Positions 34,129 through 42,358 of a stretch of 64,000 nucleotides of DNA are shown piece by piece. Position numbers and translations under genes: made by a program. Source of the stretch: Anaerolineae bacterium (GTDB lineage Bacteria; Chloroflexota; Anaerolineae; Promineifilales; Promineifilaceae); the NCBI GenBank assembly GCA_019637635.1, contig JAHBVI010000002.1, positions 1-64,000 of the forward strand, written 5' to 3'. Numbering within the stretch: the first letter of the stretch is position 1; each line of letters opens with the position of its first letter. The notes below the pieces were generated by a model, which saw only the letters and a program-made list of their open reading frames with translations, was not told the DNA's origin and made no database searches.

Positions 34129-34971
34129 TCAATGGTTCTGTATAAAATCTAGTTGCAGCAGGTTTTCGTTACAGGTGGCCCGCGTTTGTACGCGGTATAC
34201 CTGTGACACCACCGTACCGTTGAGGGATTCCAACTGCACGTTGTAGTCACGTACAGTGGGAGAATCAAAGAGGAACAATTCCCAACCGGACGGCCCATAA
34301 ACGGGGGCGCTGCCAGCCATCACCCGCTGGTCTATGCCACTATCCCATATGTGGACGATGTAGGTGCCCGGCGTAACCGGCCGCCGGTTCAAGTCCAGCA
34401 CGACGCCGGCAATACCCATCCAACGACAGCCGGCGGCCCGGTTTTCCAGATAACGCGGGCTGTCATCGGTGCGGGTGAAGAGGTACTGCGCCCGTGTGGG
34501 GCTGGGCGTGGGGCTGGGGCCAGGTGGGGTGGCAGTGGGCGTGTCTGTGGGGGTGGGGGTGTGCGTGGGCGTGGGGGTGCGGGATGGCAGTGTGGGCACA
34601 ATGGAAGGGGTGACAGACGGCCGTATGGTGCTAAACGGAATAGGCGTCACTGTGGGGTCTTCGGCAATGGGCGTCCAGGTGGGGGCCAGCGTGGCAATTT
34701 CCGGCGTGGGGGTGAGCGTGGGGAATTGCGCTACCGGGGCCAATGTGGGCTGGCCTGGTTTGACCTCAAGTTGAGATACATCTATATCTTCTACCGACGG
34801 GGAGATACGCTGCAAAATGTCGTTGTAAACGGAATCGGCGCCAGGTACCACCAACACGTAACAAACCACCCCGCCCAACAGCAGCGCCAGCAGCAGCAGC
34901 AGCGCCGCAGCGACATTGGCCAGACCACCCAAACATCCGCTTTGTTTAGGCTGTTGTTTGCGACGTGTCAT
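34129..34971 (-). CDS. One-helix secreted protein with Pro/Thr-rich stalk
   Basis: I recognise no family. The protein has 280 residues, with a basic start (TRRKQQPKQSGCLGGL) and a membrane helix at about 18-42. A stalk of about 90 residues is extremely rich in Thr-Pro (TPTPTHTPTPTDTPTATPPG and similar). The C-terminal domain of about 110 residues (YLENRAAGCRWMGIAGVVLDLNRRPVTPGTYIVHIWDS and on) is probably a beta-sandwich. It starts 2 nt after the PpiC gene, so both are cotranscribed. The helix-stalk-domain plan places the C-terminal module outside the cell. Confidence 0.75.
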   Translation of the reverse strand: MTRRKQQPKQSGCLGGLANVAAALLLLLALLLGGVVCYVLVVPGADSVYNDILQRISPSVEDIDVSQLEVKPGQPTLAPVAQFPTLTPTPEIATLAPTWTPIAEDPTVTPIPFSTIRPSVTPSIVPTLPSRTPTPTHTPTPTDTPTATPPGPSPTPSPTRAQYLFTRTDDSPRYLENRAAGCRWMGIAGVVLDLNRRPVTPGTYIVHIWDSGIDQRVMAGSAPVYGPSGWELFLFDSPTVRDYNVQLESLNGTVVSQVYRVQTRATCNENLLQLDFIQNH

Positions 34972-34973
34972 TT

Positions 34974-36029
34974 TTATGACCCTGTGTCTACCAATTGTTC
35001 AATGGTGGCATTTTCCCATAATCCGGCCAACCATTCGGCCAGGGCTGCTTGCAACAATTGGGCGCGCATGTCGGTGGTCAACGGCCGTGCCGCTTCCCGC
35101 TCCACCAACTGCAAAATGTAATACGTGGTAAGGCCATCGCTGCCGGTAATGGGCAAGACGGCCGTCAGTTCGCCGGGGTTTTGCAGGGCAAAGGCCGGCT
35201 CTTCCAGTTCTGGGATGGTGAGCGCACCCCGCGCAAACCAGCCCATATCCCCGCCATTGCCCGGTTCCAGCGAGAACTGATTGGCCAGAAAGGCAAAATC
35301 ATCCCCGCCCTGGGCGCGCAAGAGCAGTTCATTAGCCAGCGCCGCATCGTTGACGTGAATATAACGGGTGTGTATTTGTTCGGCCGTTTGTGGCACCTGG
35401 GCGGTGGCCCGGGCAATCATCTGTTCGGCCAACAATCCCTGGCGAACCGCTTCCTGGAACTCTTCGATGGTGTACAGATTGGCTGCCAGCCAATCATCAA
35501 AATTCCCTTCGGCGCGCAGGCTTTCAATTTCCTGCGCCACCTGCTCCGGGGTGACGGTAATGCCCTGGGCAGCGGCGGCCTGCTCAATGAGCGCCTGCTC
35601 GATGAGGGCATTCAGCACCACCGCCCGATAGCCACCCTCTGGCGCGGCCCCTAGCTGGTTGGCGGCCTGCTCATAGCGGGCCAACTCTTTTTCATAAGCC
35701 GCCAGGTAAACCGGCTGCCCATTGACGCGCGCGGCCAATGGTTCGCTGGGGGTGGGGGTTGGGGGCACGGCCGTGTCCGTGGGGATCACGATGGGGGTGT
35801 TGGCGGCACTCATTGTTTCTGGGTCGGGGGGAACGGCCGTGCCCACCGTACTGTCCGGTATCGTTAACACAGGTACCGTCGTCGGTACCTGTTCCGTTTC
35901 CCGGCAGGCAGCCAGTAAAGCTGCCAGCAGCACGATAACCCCATGAAGGACTTTCAGAAGTTCAACTTTTCCCAAAAAGTTGAATTTCTTTCTTACTTGT
36001 TGTGCCATCACAACAAAATTATGACACAA
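34974..36029 (-). CDS. PpiC-type peptidyl-prolyl isomerase, lipoprotein
   Basis: The protein has 351 residues. A basic N terminus is followed by LLKVLHGVIVLLAALLAACRE, a lipobox with Cys near residue 42. A Thr/Pro linker comes next. A SurA-N-like helical domain follows (VNGQPVYLAAYEKELARYEQ and on, about 110-215). The parvulin domain (about 220-320) has TRYIHVNDAALANELLLRAQ, FAFLANQFSLEPGNGGDMGWFARG and LPITGSDGLTTYYILQLVE. It would fold exported proteins at the outer face of the membrane. The ATG at about 36008 (MAQQVRKKFN) is an alternative start closer to the signal. It is coupled to the stalk protein downstream. Confidence 0.88.
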   Translation of the reverse strand: MCHNFVVMAQQVRKKFNFLGKVELLKVLHGVIVLLAALLAACRETEQVPTTVPVLTIPDSTVGTAVPPDPETMSAANTPIVIPTDTAVPPTPTPSEPLAARVNGQPVYLAAYEKELARYEQAANQLGAAPEGGYRAVVLNALIEQALIEQAAAAQGITVTPEQVAQEIESLRAEGNFDDWLAANLYTIEEFQEAVRQGLLAEQMIARATAQVPQTAEQIHTRYIHVNDAALANELLLRAQGGDDFAFLANQFSLEPGNGGDMGWFARGALTIPELEEPAFALQNPGELTAVLPITGSDGLTTYYILQLVEREAARPLTTDMRAQLLQAALAEWLAGLWENATIEQLVDTGS

Positions 36030-36061
36030 CCACCTTATGTTGACAACTACGGGGAAAAAGA

Positions 36062-36110
36062 GGGGTAATGGGGCATTGCGCCTCCAATTACCCCATTACT
36101 TAATTACTCC
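36062..36110. repeat. GTAATGGGG word-dyad
   Basis: GTAATGGGG (36065-36073) pairs with CCCCATTAC (36091-36099), followed by TTAATTACTCC. The TAA stop of the ParB-like gene (36104-36106 on the minus strand) lies in this last word. Confidence 0.72.
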
Positions 36111-37072
36111 CCCAGGGGAGGCAATTCGCTGCGGCCAAGCAGGCGGCGCATCTGGCGCGTCAGGCGGTTAAAGCGGCCCTCGCGGTAACATTCCGCCAAT
36201 AACTGTGCCAGGTCGGCCAGATTATCATATTCCGCAAATTCATCCCCCAGCCCGTCACGGTATTTGGAAAGCCATACAAACAGGTCAGCTTCAGTTCGGC
36301 CGGGAAAGTCAGCCAACAAGTTAGAATCGTGAATGATTTGCACGGTAGGCAAATAGACCATCTCATACCAGGCGACCACCGCTTCAGAATAGGGCATTTC
36401 TTCGCCATCAATAGCGGCCAATTTTTGGCGCAATTCCTGAATTTGCATCAATAATTCGGTGTAGCGCCCTGGTGTGGTAAAACAAACGGTGTGGTCGGGG
36501 ATGAAAGTATCCAGCCCGGTCTTTTGCATAAAGTTGCGTTCCCCCAACTGAATAAATATCCGATCCAGATCGTCGTTTGGGTCAATTTCAATCTCTTCGG
36601 GATATTCCCAGACGTGTGCCTCGATGGTGGGAATTTGTAGATGGCGGGCCACGGAAACGCGGTGGTTGCCATCGCGCACAAAGTAAACATTGCCCACCTG
36701 ATACACCTCAATAGGCGGCCAACCGGCGGTGATTGCCAGGGCGTCCACCTGCACCCACCGTTCCCGTAAACTGTCGGAAAGCGGCAAGAAGTGGCGGTTA
36801 AATTCCCGGTAGCGCCCCACGCTGCCCACAATCGCGTTAACCGGAATTTCCTGCACACCCTGATACAGCGGGTTTTGCCAGCGTAGTTCACTGCGAATAG
36901 CGTCAAAAGGTAGCAGGCGGGTATCGCGCCCGGTCAACCGGGCGGCGGCTTCATGTAGTACAGCCTGCCGTCTGGCCCGGTCAAAACGTTGCCAGGCCTG
37001 TGCTCGTGTTTCAGTTAATTCGTTCATAACGGGCACAGTGTAGGCAGCGGCAGTAGGGATTACATCGGACAC
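36104..37072 (-). CDS. ParB/sulfiredoxin-like domain protein (DUF4032-like)
   Basis: The protein has 322 residues. The middle holds IPVNAIVGSVGRYREFNRHFLPL and VYFVRDGNHRVSVARHLQIPTIEAHVWEYPEEIEI. The RDGNHRVSVAR motif is that of ParB/Srx-fold nucleotide-binding proteins, where DGxHR contacts phosphate. The C-terminal third is helical (YSEAVVAWYEMVYLPTVQII and on) and ends LTRQMRRLLGRSELPPLGE. There is no ParB helix-turn-helix, so a segregation role is doubtful; the DUF4032-type families are a closer match. The region 37073-37235 upstream holds a GTAATCC repeat and nothing else I can support. Confidence 0.65.
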   Translation of the reverse strand: MSDVIPTAAAYTVPVMNELTETRAQAWQRFDRARRQAVLHEAAARLTGRDTRLLPFDAIRSELRWQNPLYQGVQEIPVNAIVGSVGRYREFNRHFLPLSDSLRERWVQVDALAITAGWPPIEVYQVGNVYFVRDGNHRVSVARHLQIPTIEAHVWEYPEEIEIDPNDDLDRIFIQLGERNFMQKTGLDTFIPDHTVCFTTPGRYTELLMQIQELRQKLAAIDGEEMPYSEAVVAWYEMVYLPTVQIIHDSNLLADFPGRTEADLFVWLSKYRDGLGDEFAEYDNLADLAQLLAECYREGRFNRLTRQMRRLLGRSELPPLGE

Positions 37073-37116
37073 GTTGCCCGAAACGGCCGTCTCATTTGTT
37101 GTACAGTGTGGACAGC

Positions 37117-37197
37117 CCGTAATATCCGTAATCCGTTATCCGTATCCCGTAATCGGACTTCGGTTCACGGATTACGGCTCACGGTTCACGGATTACG
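37117..37197. repeat. GTAATCCG/CGGATTACG word-dyad
   Basis: CCGTAATATCCGTAATCCG with further copies on the left faces CACGGATTACGGCTCACGG and CACGGATTACG on the right. It lies between divergent genes (the ParB-like gene and psuG). Confidence 0.75.
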
Positions 37198-37235
37198 CCC
37201 TTGCCGGACACGGATAATTAGGTGATCATTAGCAT

Positions 37236-38156
37236 ATGATAGGAAACATGCAATTTCACCCTGAAGTACAGGCGGCGCTGGCCGCCGGGCAGCCGGTGGT
37301 GGCGCTGGAAAGCACGTTGATTACCCATGGGCTGCCCTACCCGGATAATGTGCAAACGGCCGTAAATATGGAAACGGCCGTGCGCACAGGCGGCGCGGTC
37401 CCGGCAACCATTGCCATTTTGCAGGGCGTGATTCACGTGGGGCTGACGGCCGTGCAGATTGAGCAGCTAGGGCAGTTGGCGGGCACGGCCGTGCGTAAAT
37501 GCAGCCGCCGCGACCTGCCCCTGGCGGTGGCCCGCCGCGAACATGGGGCCACCACGGTGGCGGGCACGATGATCGTGGCTCACATGGCCGGGATTGAACT
37601 GTTTGCCACCGGTGGTATTGGCGGCGTGCATCGCGGCCATCCCTTTGACGTCAGCGCAGATTTGCTGGAGTTGGGACGCACGGCCGTGACGGTTGTATCC
37701 AGCGGCGCAAAATCCATCCTCGACCTGCCCGCCACCCGCGAAGTGCTGGAAACACAGGGTGTGCCGGTGATTGGCTACCAGACGGCAGAGATGCCCGCCT
37801 TTTTTACCCGGCACAGTGGGCTGCCGGTGGACGTCTCGGTGCAAAACCCGGCAGAGGTAGCCGAGATCATAGCCGCCCGGCGCAACCTGGGGCTGCAAAA
37901 TGGGCTGCTGGTGACGGCGCCCCCACCGGAAGCTGACGCCTGTGACCCGGACGAAGTAGAAGCAGCCATCGCCCAGGCCACCCGTGAAGCCGACCAACAA
38001 GGCATTCACGGCCCGGCGTCTACGCCCTGGCTGCTGCGGCGGGTGGTGGAATTGACCGACGGCCGTAGCCTGCGCGCCAACACCGCCCTGCTACGCCACA
38101 ATGCCCAGGTAGCGGGTGAGATTGCCCTGGCTTTCAGTAATTGGGCAATTGCGTAA
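37236..38156 (+). CDS. psuG: Pseudouridine-5'-phosphate glycosidase
   Basis: The 306-residue protein has the full PsuG signature: VVALESTLITHGLPYPDN at the N terminus, GTAVRKCSRRDLPLAVARREHGATTVAGTM, ATGGIGGVHRG, VVSSGAKSILDLPATREVLETQGVPVIGY and FFTRHSGLPVD. It cleaves or forms the C-C bond between uracil and ribose-5-phosphate in pseudouridine breakdown. The kinase partner PsuK is not adjacent. The last residues (NWAIA) and the TAA come from a GCAATTGCGTAATGACGC-type repeat. Six ACGGCCGT octamers lie in this gene, one of the densest runs in the window. Confidence 0.95.
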   Translation: MIGNMQFHPEVQAALAAGQPVVALESTLITHGLPYPDNVQTAVNMETAVRTGGAVPATIAILQGVIHVGLTAVQIEQLGQLAGTAVRKCSRRDLPLAVARREHGATTVAGTMIVAHMAGIELFATGGIGGVHRGHPFDVSADLLELGRTAVTVVSSGAKSILDLPATREVLETQGVPVIGYQTAEMPAFFTRHSGLPVDVSVQNPAEVAEIIAARRNLGLQNGLLVTAPPPEADACDPDEVEAAIAQATREADQQGIHGPASTPWLLRRVVELTDGRSLRANTALLRHNAQVAGEIALAFSNWAIA

Positions 38157-38246
38157 TGACGCAATGACGCAATCATCATTTCTTAAGATAAAGATTAAGG
38201 CCAGTGGTTAATATGTACTATTACGAGAGCGCATCGTGACATCTTT

Positions 38247-38276
38247 TTGTTGTAACCGAAATCGTTTGATTATAAT
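38247..38276 (+). promoter_or_regulatory. Sigma-70-type promoter upstream of the histidine kinase
   Basis: TTGTTG (38247-38252), an 18-bp spacer and a perfect TATAAT (38271-38276) stand 37 nt before the ATG at 38313. Confidence 0.6.
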
Positions 38277-38312
38277 TCCAAGCTAACAGCCTCGTAGAAT
38301 TGTCACGAGCAA

Positions 38313-39788
38313 ATGCGCATGACCAAGAAACTCCTGGCAAAGATCCACAATGAGTTCAAGCGCCTGAACACACTGACGTTAGTGGTGGCAGGAGTTGCCC
38401 TGTTCCTGCTCGTTGGCGTGTATATCCTCCTTTATTTGTATGTCTTTAATGTAAATCCGGCGGGTTGGATTCCCGGTCTGGTGGTGGCCGTGTTGGTGCT
38501 GGTGCTGGTTGGCGGTGTGGTCTATCTGCTCATTGATAATGCCGACAGCCGGGTGCGAGATGTAGCCGGAAAGAGCATTGACAGCGAATTGCAGCAACTA
38601 CGGGCAGCAACCAACCGCGCCAAATCCTTGCAATCTATGGCCTCGGTTATGCGGGCCACGTTGAGTTTTGAACGGGTGGTGCAAGAAGCCATGGAGGTAT
38701 GCAGCCTGGCGATGGAAGAGGCAGGCGTGCCGCGCAATTCATTGGTGGGGGCCGTATTTTTGTATCACGGCCGTGAACTTATCCCCGTGGCCACCCGCCG
38801 TTTTGCCAACATTGACGATGGCAAGAGCATTAAAGGGCAGCAGGGCGCCGTCGCCGAAGCGTTGAACAATGCCGAAATGGTCTTGATTGAATCCCCACGT
38901 ACCGATCCGGAACTGCGCCAGTTTATGGCTTTTCAGAACTGCGCCAAAGCGGTGTGTATTCCCCTGCGCGCCGGGTTCCAAATTTTTGGGGTAATGGTGA
39001 TCGGTTCCAGCACACCCATAAAATTTGAACAGGAACAGTTTGATCTGTTTGATGCCGTGGCCGACCAGGCGGTAATTGCCCTGCAAAACGCGCAGCTTTA
39101 CCAACGGCTGGAAGCAGAAAAGCAGCGCATTATTGAAGCGGACGAAGAAGCGCGTAAGGAATTGGCCCGCGATTTACACGATGGGCCAACCCAAAGCATT
39201 GCCGCCATTGCCATGCGCATTAACTTCATTCGTTCCTTGATGACCAGGGACCCGGAATCGGCGCTGAATGAGCTGGAGAAGGTGGAGCAGCTTGCCAAAC
39301 AAACCAGCAAGGATATTCGCGGCATGTTGTTTACATTACGGCCGTTGGTGTTGGAAACACAAGGGCTGACGGCCGCCGTGGAAACGGTTATCACCCGCCT
39401 GCGTGAAAATGATAGCCTGAACATTAAACTTAGCGGCGGCGAAAATGGCGACCTGCTAACCGAATCGGCGCAAAGTGTGGTCTTTTCCATTGTGGAAGAA
39501 GCGTTGGGCAACGCCCGCAAATACGCCGAGGCGGATCTGATTCTGGTGCGCTTCTGGCGGGAAGATAATCTGTTTGTGGCTATGGTAAAAGACAACGGCA
39601 AAGGGTTTGATGTGCAAGACGTGAATGCCGATTACAGTTCGCGGGGCAGCCTGGGCATGATCAATATGCGGGAACGGGCCGACCGTATTGATGGCTCTTT
39701 GAAGTTGGAATCCGCACCGGGGCAGGGTACCACTGTGACCCTGGTGGTGCCGCTGGATAAACACGGCCGTCGCGTGGCGATGAGATAG
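38313..39788 (+). CDS. GAF-domain sensor histidine kinase (NarX/LiaS type)
   Basis: This is a 491-residue membrane sensor. Two helices lie at about residues 20-45 and 50-72. A GAF domain lies at about 105-260 (ASVMRATLSFERVVQEAMEV and on). HisKA_3 holds ARKELARDLHDGPTQSIAAI with the phosphorylatable His289. The HATPase domain has VVFSIVEEALGNARKYAEADLI, VKDNGKGFDV and GSLGMINMRERADRIDGSLKLES. The HisKA_3 type pairs with NarL/FixJ response regulators, but none is encoded next to it. The short loop between the helices suggests the signal is sensed in the membrane or by the GAF domain. Confidence 0.92.
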   Translation: MRMTKKLLAKIHNEFKRLNTLTLVVAGVALFLLVGVYILLYLYVFNVNPAGWIPGLVVAVLVLVLVGGVVYLLIDNADSRVRDVAGKSIDSELQQLRAATNRAKSLQSMASVMRATLSFERVVQEAMEVCSLAMEEAGVPRNSLVGAVFLYHGRELIPVATRRFANIDDGKSIKGQQGAVAEALNNAEMVLIESPRTDPELRQFMAFQNCAKAVCIPLRAGFQIFGVMVIGSSTPIKFEQEQFDLFDAVADQAVIALQNAQLYQRLEAEKQRIIEADEEARKELARDLHDGPTQSIAAIAMRINFIRSLMTRDPESALNELEKVEQLAKQTSKDIRGMLFTLRPLVLETQGLTAAVETVITRLRENDSLNIKLSGGENGDLLTESAQSVVFSIVEEALGNARKYAEADLILVRFWREDNLFVAMVKDNGKGFDVQDVNADYSSRGSLGMINMRERADRIDGSLKLESAPGQGTTVTLVVPLDKHGRRVAMR

Positions 39789-39816
39789 AAAGTTGGTATC
39801 TTCTCTATATCTCGTG

Positions 39817-39862
39817 GAGGAGTGCGCATCCTCAGATGCGCATCTGAGGATGCGTACTCCTC
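39817..39862. repeat. Extended hairpin with the GCATCCTCAGATGC word
   Basis: GAGGAGT (39817-39823) and ACTCCTC (39856-39862) are outer arms. The inner arms GCATCCTCAGATGC (39826-39839) and its complement (39840-39853) abut without a spacer. It is the second copy of the element at 435-472 and sits between the kinase and the mannosyltransferase gene. Confidence 0.82.
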
Positions 39863-39880
39863 TCACCTCCATTCATTGAG

Positions 39881-41338
39881 ATGATACGAAAGTTGTTTCG
39901 TAATCCATCTGTGGCGTTGGCGGCGCTGGCGCTGCTCAGTCTGGCGGGCTATGTGCGGATGGCATTTTGGTTCCCGCTGGCCCCGTTTTACCGGCAAGTG
40001 CCCCTGGCCGATGTGCGCGATTTTACACCGTCGCTGGCGGCGGGGGCGGCTTATGGGCTGCTGGTGGTGGCGCTGTATGGGCTGTATTGGCTGGCGTTTC
40101 GGCTGACGCAGCAGGGAGGACTGCGGCTGCGGGTGGGTTTTGTATTGGGCACGGCCGTACTCTTTAGCCTCCCTCTGTTGTTTACCTATCCCATCAATGC
40201 CACCGACGTGTTCCGTTATCTCATTCACGGCCGTATCACCTCCTTCTACCACATCAACCTCTACCTGACGCCGCCAGACGCCTTCCCCCAAGACCCCTTC
40301 CTGCCGCTGGCCGGCGAGTGGGCAAGCGAAACCTCGCCCTATGGCCCGGTGTGGGAGATGGGCGCGGCGGCCATTGCCCGGCTAACGGGTAATGATTTGT
40401 ATGCGGGCCTGCTGCTGTTTAAGCTGGTGGGGTTGGCTGCTTTTCTGGCGTGTGGCTGGCTGTTGTGGCTGCTGCTGGGCAATGCGCCACCGGTGCGGCG
40501 GACGGGGCTGACGCTGTTGTGGGCCTGGAATCCGGCGCTGCTGCTGGTTTTTGTGGTGGATGCGCACAATGATGCCCTGATGTTGTTGTGGCTGTTGTTG
40601 GGGTATTGGCTGTGGCGGCGCGGGCATCCAGAAGTTGGTCTGCTCGTCATGTTTCTGGCGGTTTTAACCAAGCCGATTGCCCTGCTGCCCTGGGTCTTCT
40701 TTTTTCTGGCGGTCTGGCGAGGGCTGCCGGTGGGAGCGGGCAGGAGCAGATTGGTATGGGTCACGGCCGTAACCACCCTGCTCCTCACCTTCTTCACCTT
40801 TCTGCCCTTCGGCTCTCCTTTTTCGCTGGTGGCCCGGCTGGCGCGGGAGGCGGCCAATTACCCCGGTTTTTCGCCGGTGACGTTGATTTTGCTGTTTATC
40901 CCTGAATGGGGCACGTTGACGATGGAACAGTACAACCTGATCCTTAACCTGGGGCGGCTGCTCTTTTTGCTGTTGGCGGGTTGGCTGGTGTGGCGGACGT
41001 GGCACGGCCGTAGCCCCCTGCGCGCCGCCGCCGACATCTTCTTTGGCTACCTCTTCACTGCGCCCGCCTTTCGCATCTGGTATACAGCCTGGCCGTTTCC
41101 CTGGCTGCTGCTGGATGAAGGGGAGGGACCCAGGGAGGGGTTGTCCTATCGGCTGCGGGTGGGGCTGTGGTTTCTGCTCACCGGCCAACTGTCGGTCATC
41201 ATCTACAGCCATCTACATCATTACCGGCTGGATGAAGCCAGTTTCCCCACCCATTTCATCGGCGTCCCCTTTACTTTCGGGCTGCCGTTTTTACTGGCGG
41301 CCCTTCCCGGCAAATTGTGCGTGATGCGTGATGCGTGA
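39881..41338 (+). CDS. GT-C mannosyltransferase-like membrane protein (GT87/DUF2029 type)
   Basis: The 485-residue protein has about 12 membrane helices. After helix 3 an outer loop reads YPINATDVFRYLIHGRITSFYHINLYLTPPDAFP, with the acidic D-x-x-x-Y motif of GT-C enzymes, then SETSPYGPVWEMGAAAIARLTG and WNPALLLVFVVDAHNDALMLLWLLLG. It probably uses a polyprenyl-phosphate sugar as donor outside the membrane. The final residues VMRDA and the stop codon are encoded by the left arm of the hairpin that follows, so the natural C terminus may have been altered by the repeat. Confidence 0.83.
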   Translation: MIRKLFRNPSVALAALALLSLAGYVRMAFWFPLAPFYRQVPLADVRDFTPSLAAGAAYGLLVVALYGLYWLAFRLTQQGGLRLRVGFVLGTAVLFSLPLLFTYPINATDVFRYLIHGRITSFYHINLYLTPPDAFPQDPFLPLAGEWASETSPYGPVWEMGAAAIARLTGNDLYAGLLLFKLVGLAAFLACGWLLWLLLGNAPPVRRTGLTLLWAWNPALLLVFVVDAHNDALMLLWLLLGYWLWRRGHPEVGLLVMFLAVLTKPIALLPWVFFFLAVWRGLPVGAGRSRLVWVTAVTTLLLTFFTFLPFGSPFSLVARLAREAANYPGFSPVTLILLFIPEWGTLTMEQYNLILNLGRLLFLLLAGWLVWRTWHGRSPLRAAADIFFGYLFTAPAFRIWYTAWPFPWLLLDEGEGPREGLSYRLRVGLWFLLTGQLSVIIYSHLHHYRLDEASFPTHFIGVPFTFGLPFLLAALPGKLCVMRDA

Positions 41339-41368
41339 GGTCTCTCCGGTCACGCATCACGCATCACG
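41320..41368. repeat. 19-bp inverted repeat supplying both stop codons of convergent genes
   Basis: The left arm CGTGATGCGTGATGCGTGA (41320-41338) and right arm (41350-41368) are exact complements with an 11-nt loop. The GT87-type gene ends with TGA 41336-41338 in the left arm. The YihY gene on the other strand ends with TGA 41366-41364 in the right arm. The word TGATGCG is shared with 28717-28805 and 48002-48046. Confidence 0.88.
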
Positions 41369-42260
41369 TATTATGCTGCCGCTGCCGCACATAAGCCACA
41401 TTCAGATACGCGCCAAAGAGGAAGATAAAGCTGCTCACATACGTCCAGGTGAGAAAGACAATGACCGTTGTCACCGAGCCGTATACCAGATTGGTGCGGG
41501 ACAGGTAAATGTCAATGATGGATAGAAAGCTATCTTTCACCACCGACCAGGTAAACCCGGCGATCAATGCCCCCGGCAGCACATCGCGCCAGGAGAGCCG
41601 CCGATGGGGCAAGAAACGGTACAACATGGCAAACAAGCCAATGCTGACGGCCACTGTCCATAATTCGGTAGTGTAGGGGCGATACGGCCGTAACTCTTCC
41701 GGGTAAAATGAATTGATAATGGCCACCACCGTGCCCCCATACAATGAGGCCAACAGCACGGCAATCCCCAAAAACAACACCATCAACATTGCCAATCCGC
41801 GCTGCCGGAAAGCCGACCGCGACCAGGTGAGTTCCACGCCCCATACCCTGTCCATCGCCCGCGTCAGCGCCGTGAAGATGTTGGAAGCCGTCCACAATAA
41901 AATGAGGACGGCAATACCGGTGATGGGGGCGCGGGCATTGACAATGCTTTCAATGTTTTGCCCCAACAACCCCTGCAAACCGGGTACAACAAACTCCAGC
42001 CGGTTCATAATTTCTGACTCGACCACAGAGGGGTCTACCCACAGGCTGGCGATGGCCACGGAGAGCAAAATGAGCGGAAAGAGAGAAAAAAGAGTGTAGT
42101 AGCCGATAGAGGAAGCCACCATGCCGGTATCAGAACCAAAGGTTTGCTGCAAGGCGCTGCCGGTGATGAGAAGCCAGCTACGGCCGTACTCCCCCATCCA
42201 GCCCGCCCATTCACTACCAAGCTGCCATAATCGTTCGCCTTGTTTGCGCCACTCCAACAT
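41364..42260 (-). CDS. YihY/BrkB-family inner membrane protein
   Basis: The open frame reaches 42362, but its first 34 residues cover a repeat (LVQSSRLNQST), so I start at the ATG 42260 (MLEWRKQGERLWQL), giving 298 residues. Family landmarks are ASSIGYYTLFSLFPLILLSVAIASL, LLWTASNIFTALTRAMDRVWG, RQRGLAMLMVLFLGIAVLL, SWRDVLPGALIAGFTWSVVKDSF and YGSVTTVIVFLTWTYVSSFIFLFGAYLN. It has six membrane helices. The function of YihY proteins is unsettled. The stop codon is in the hairpin shared with the convergent gene. Confidence 0.92.
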   Translation of the reverse strand: MLEWRKQGERLWQLGSEWAGWMGEYGRSWLLITGSALQQTFGSDTGMVASSIGYYTLFSLFPLILLSVAIASLWVDPSVVESEIMNRLEFVVPGLQGLLGQNIESIVNARAPITGIAVLILLWTASNIFTALTRAMDRVWGVELTWSRSAFRQRGLAMLMVLFLGIAVLLASLYGGTVVAIINSFYPEELRPYRPYTTELWTVAVSIGLFAMLYRFLPHRRLSWRDVLPGALIAGFTWSVVKDSFLSIIDIYLSRTNLVYGSVTTVIVFLTWTYVSSFIFLFGAYLNVAYVRQRQHNT

Positions 42261-42313
42261 AGGCAGGAAGTATACCCGCCACCCGGTAAGAGGCACAAAC
42301 GCGGCCACCACCG

Positions 42314-42348
42314 TAGATTGGTTCAATCTGGAAGATTGAACCAATCTA
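42314..42348. repeat. 16-bp inverted repeat TAGATTGGTTCAATCT
   Basis: Arms 42314-42329 and 42333-42348 are exact complements with the 3-nt loop GGA. A degenerate relative with GATTGGTGCA and TGAACCAATC lies at 46238-46267. The two copies therefore flank, almost exactly, the transferase gene that the IS element interrupts. Confidence 0.85.
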
Positions 42349-42358
42349 CCCCGCCCTC

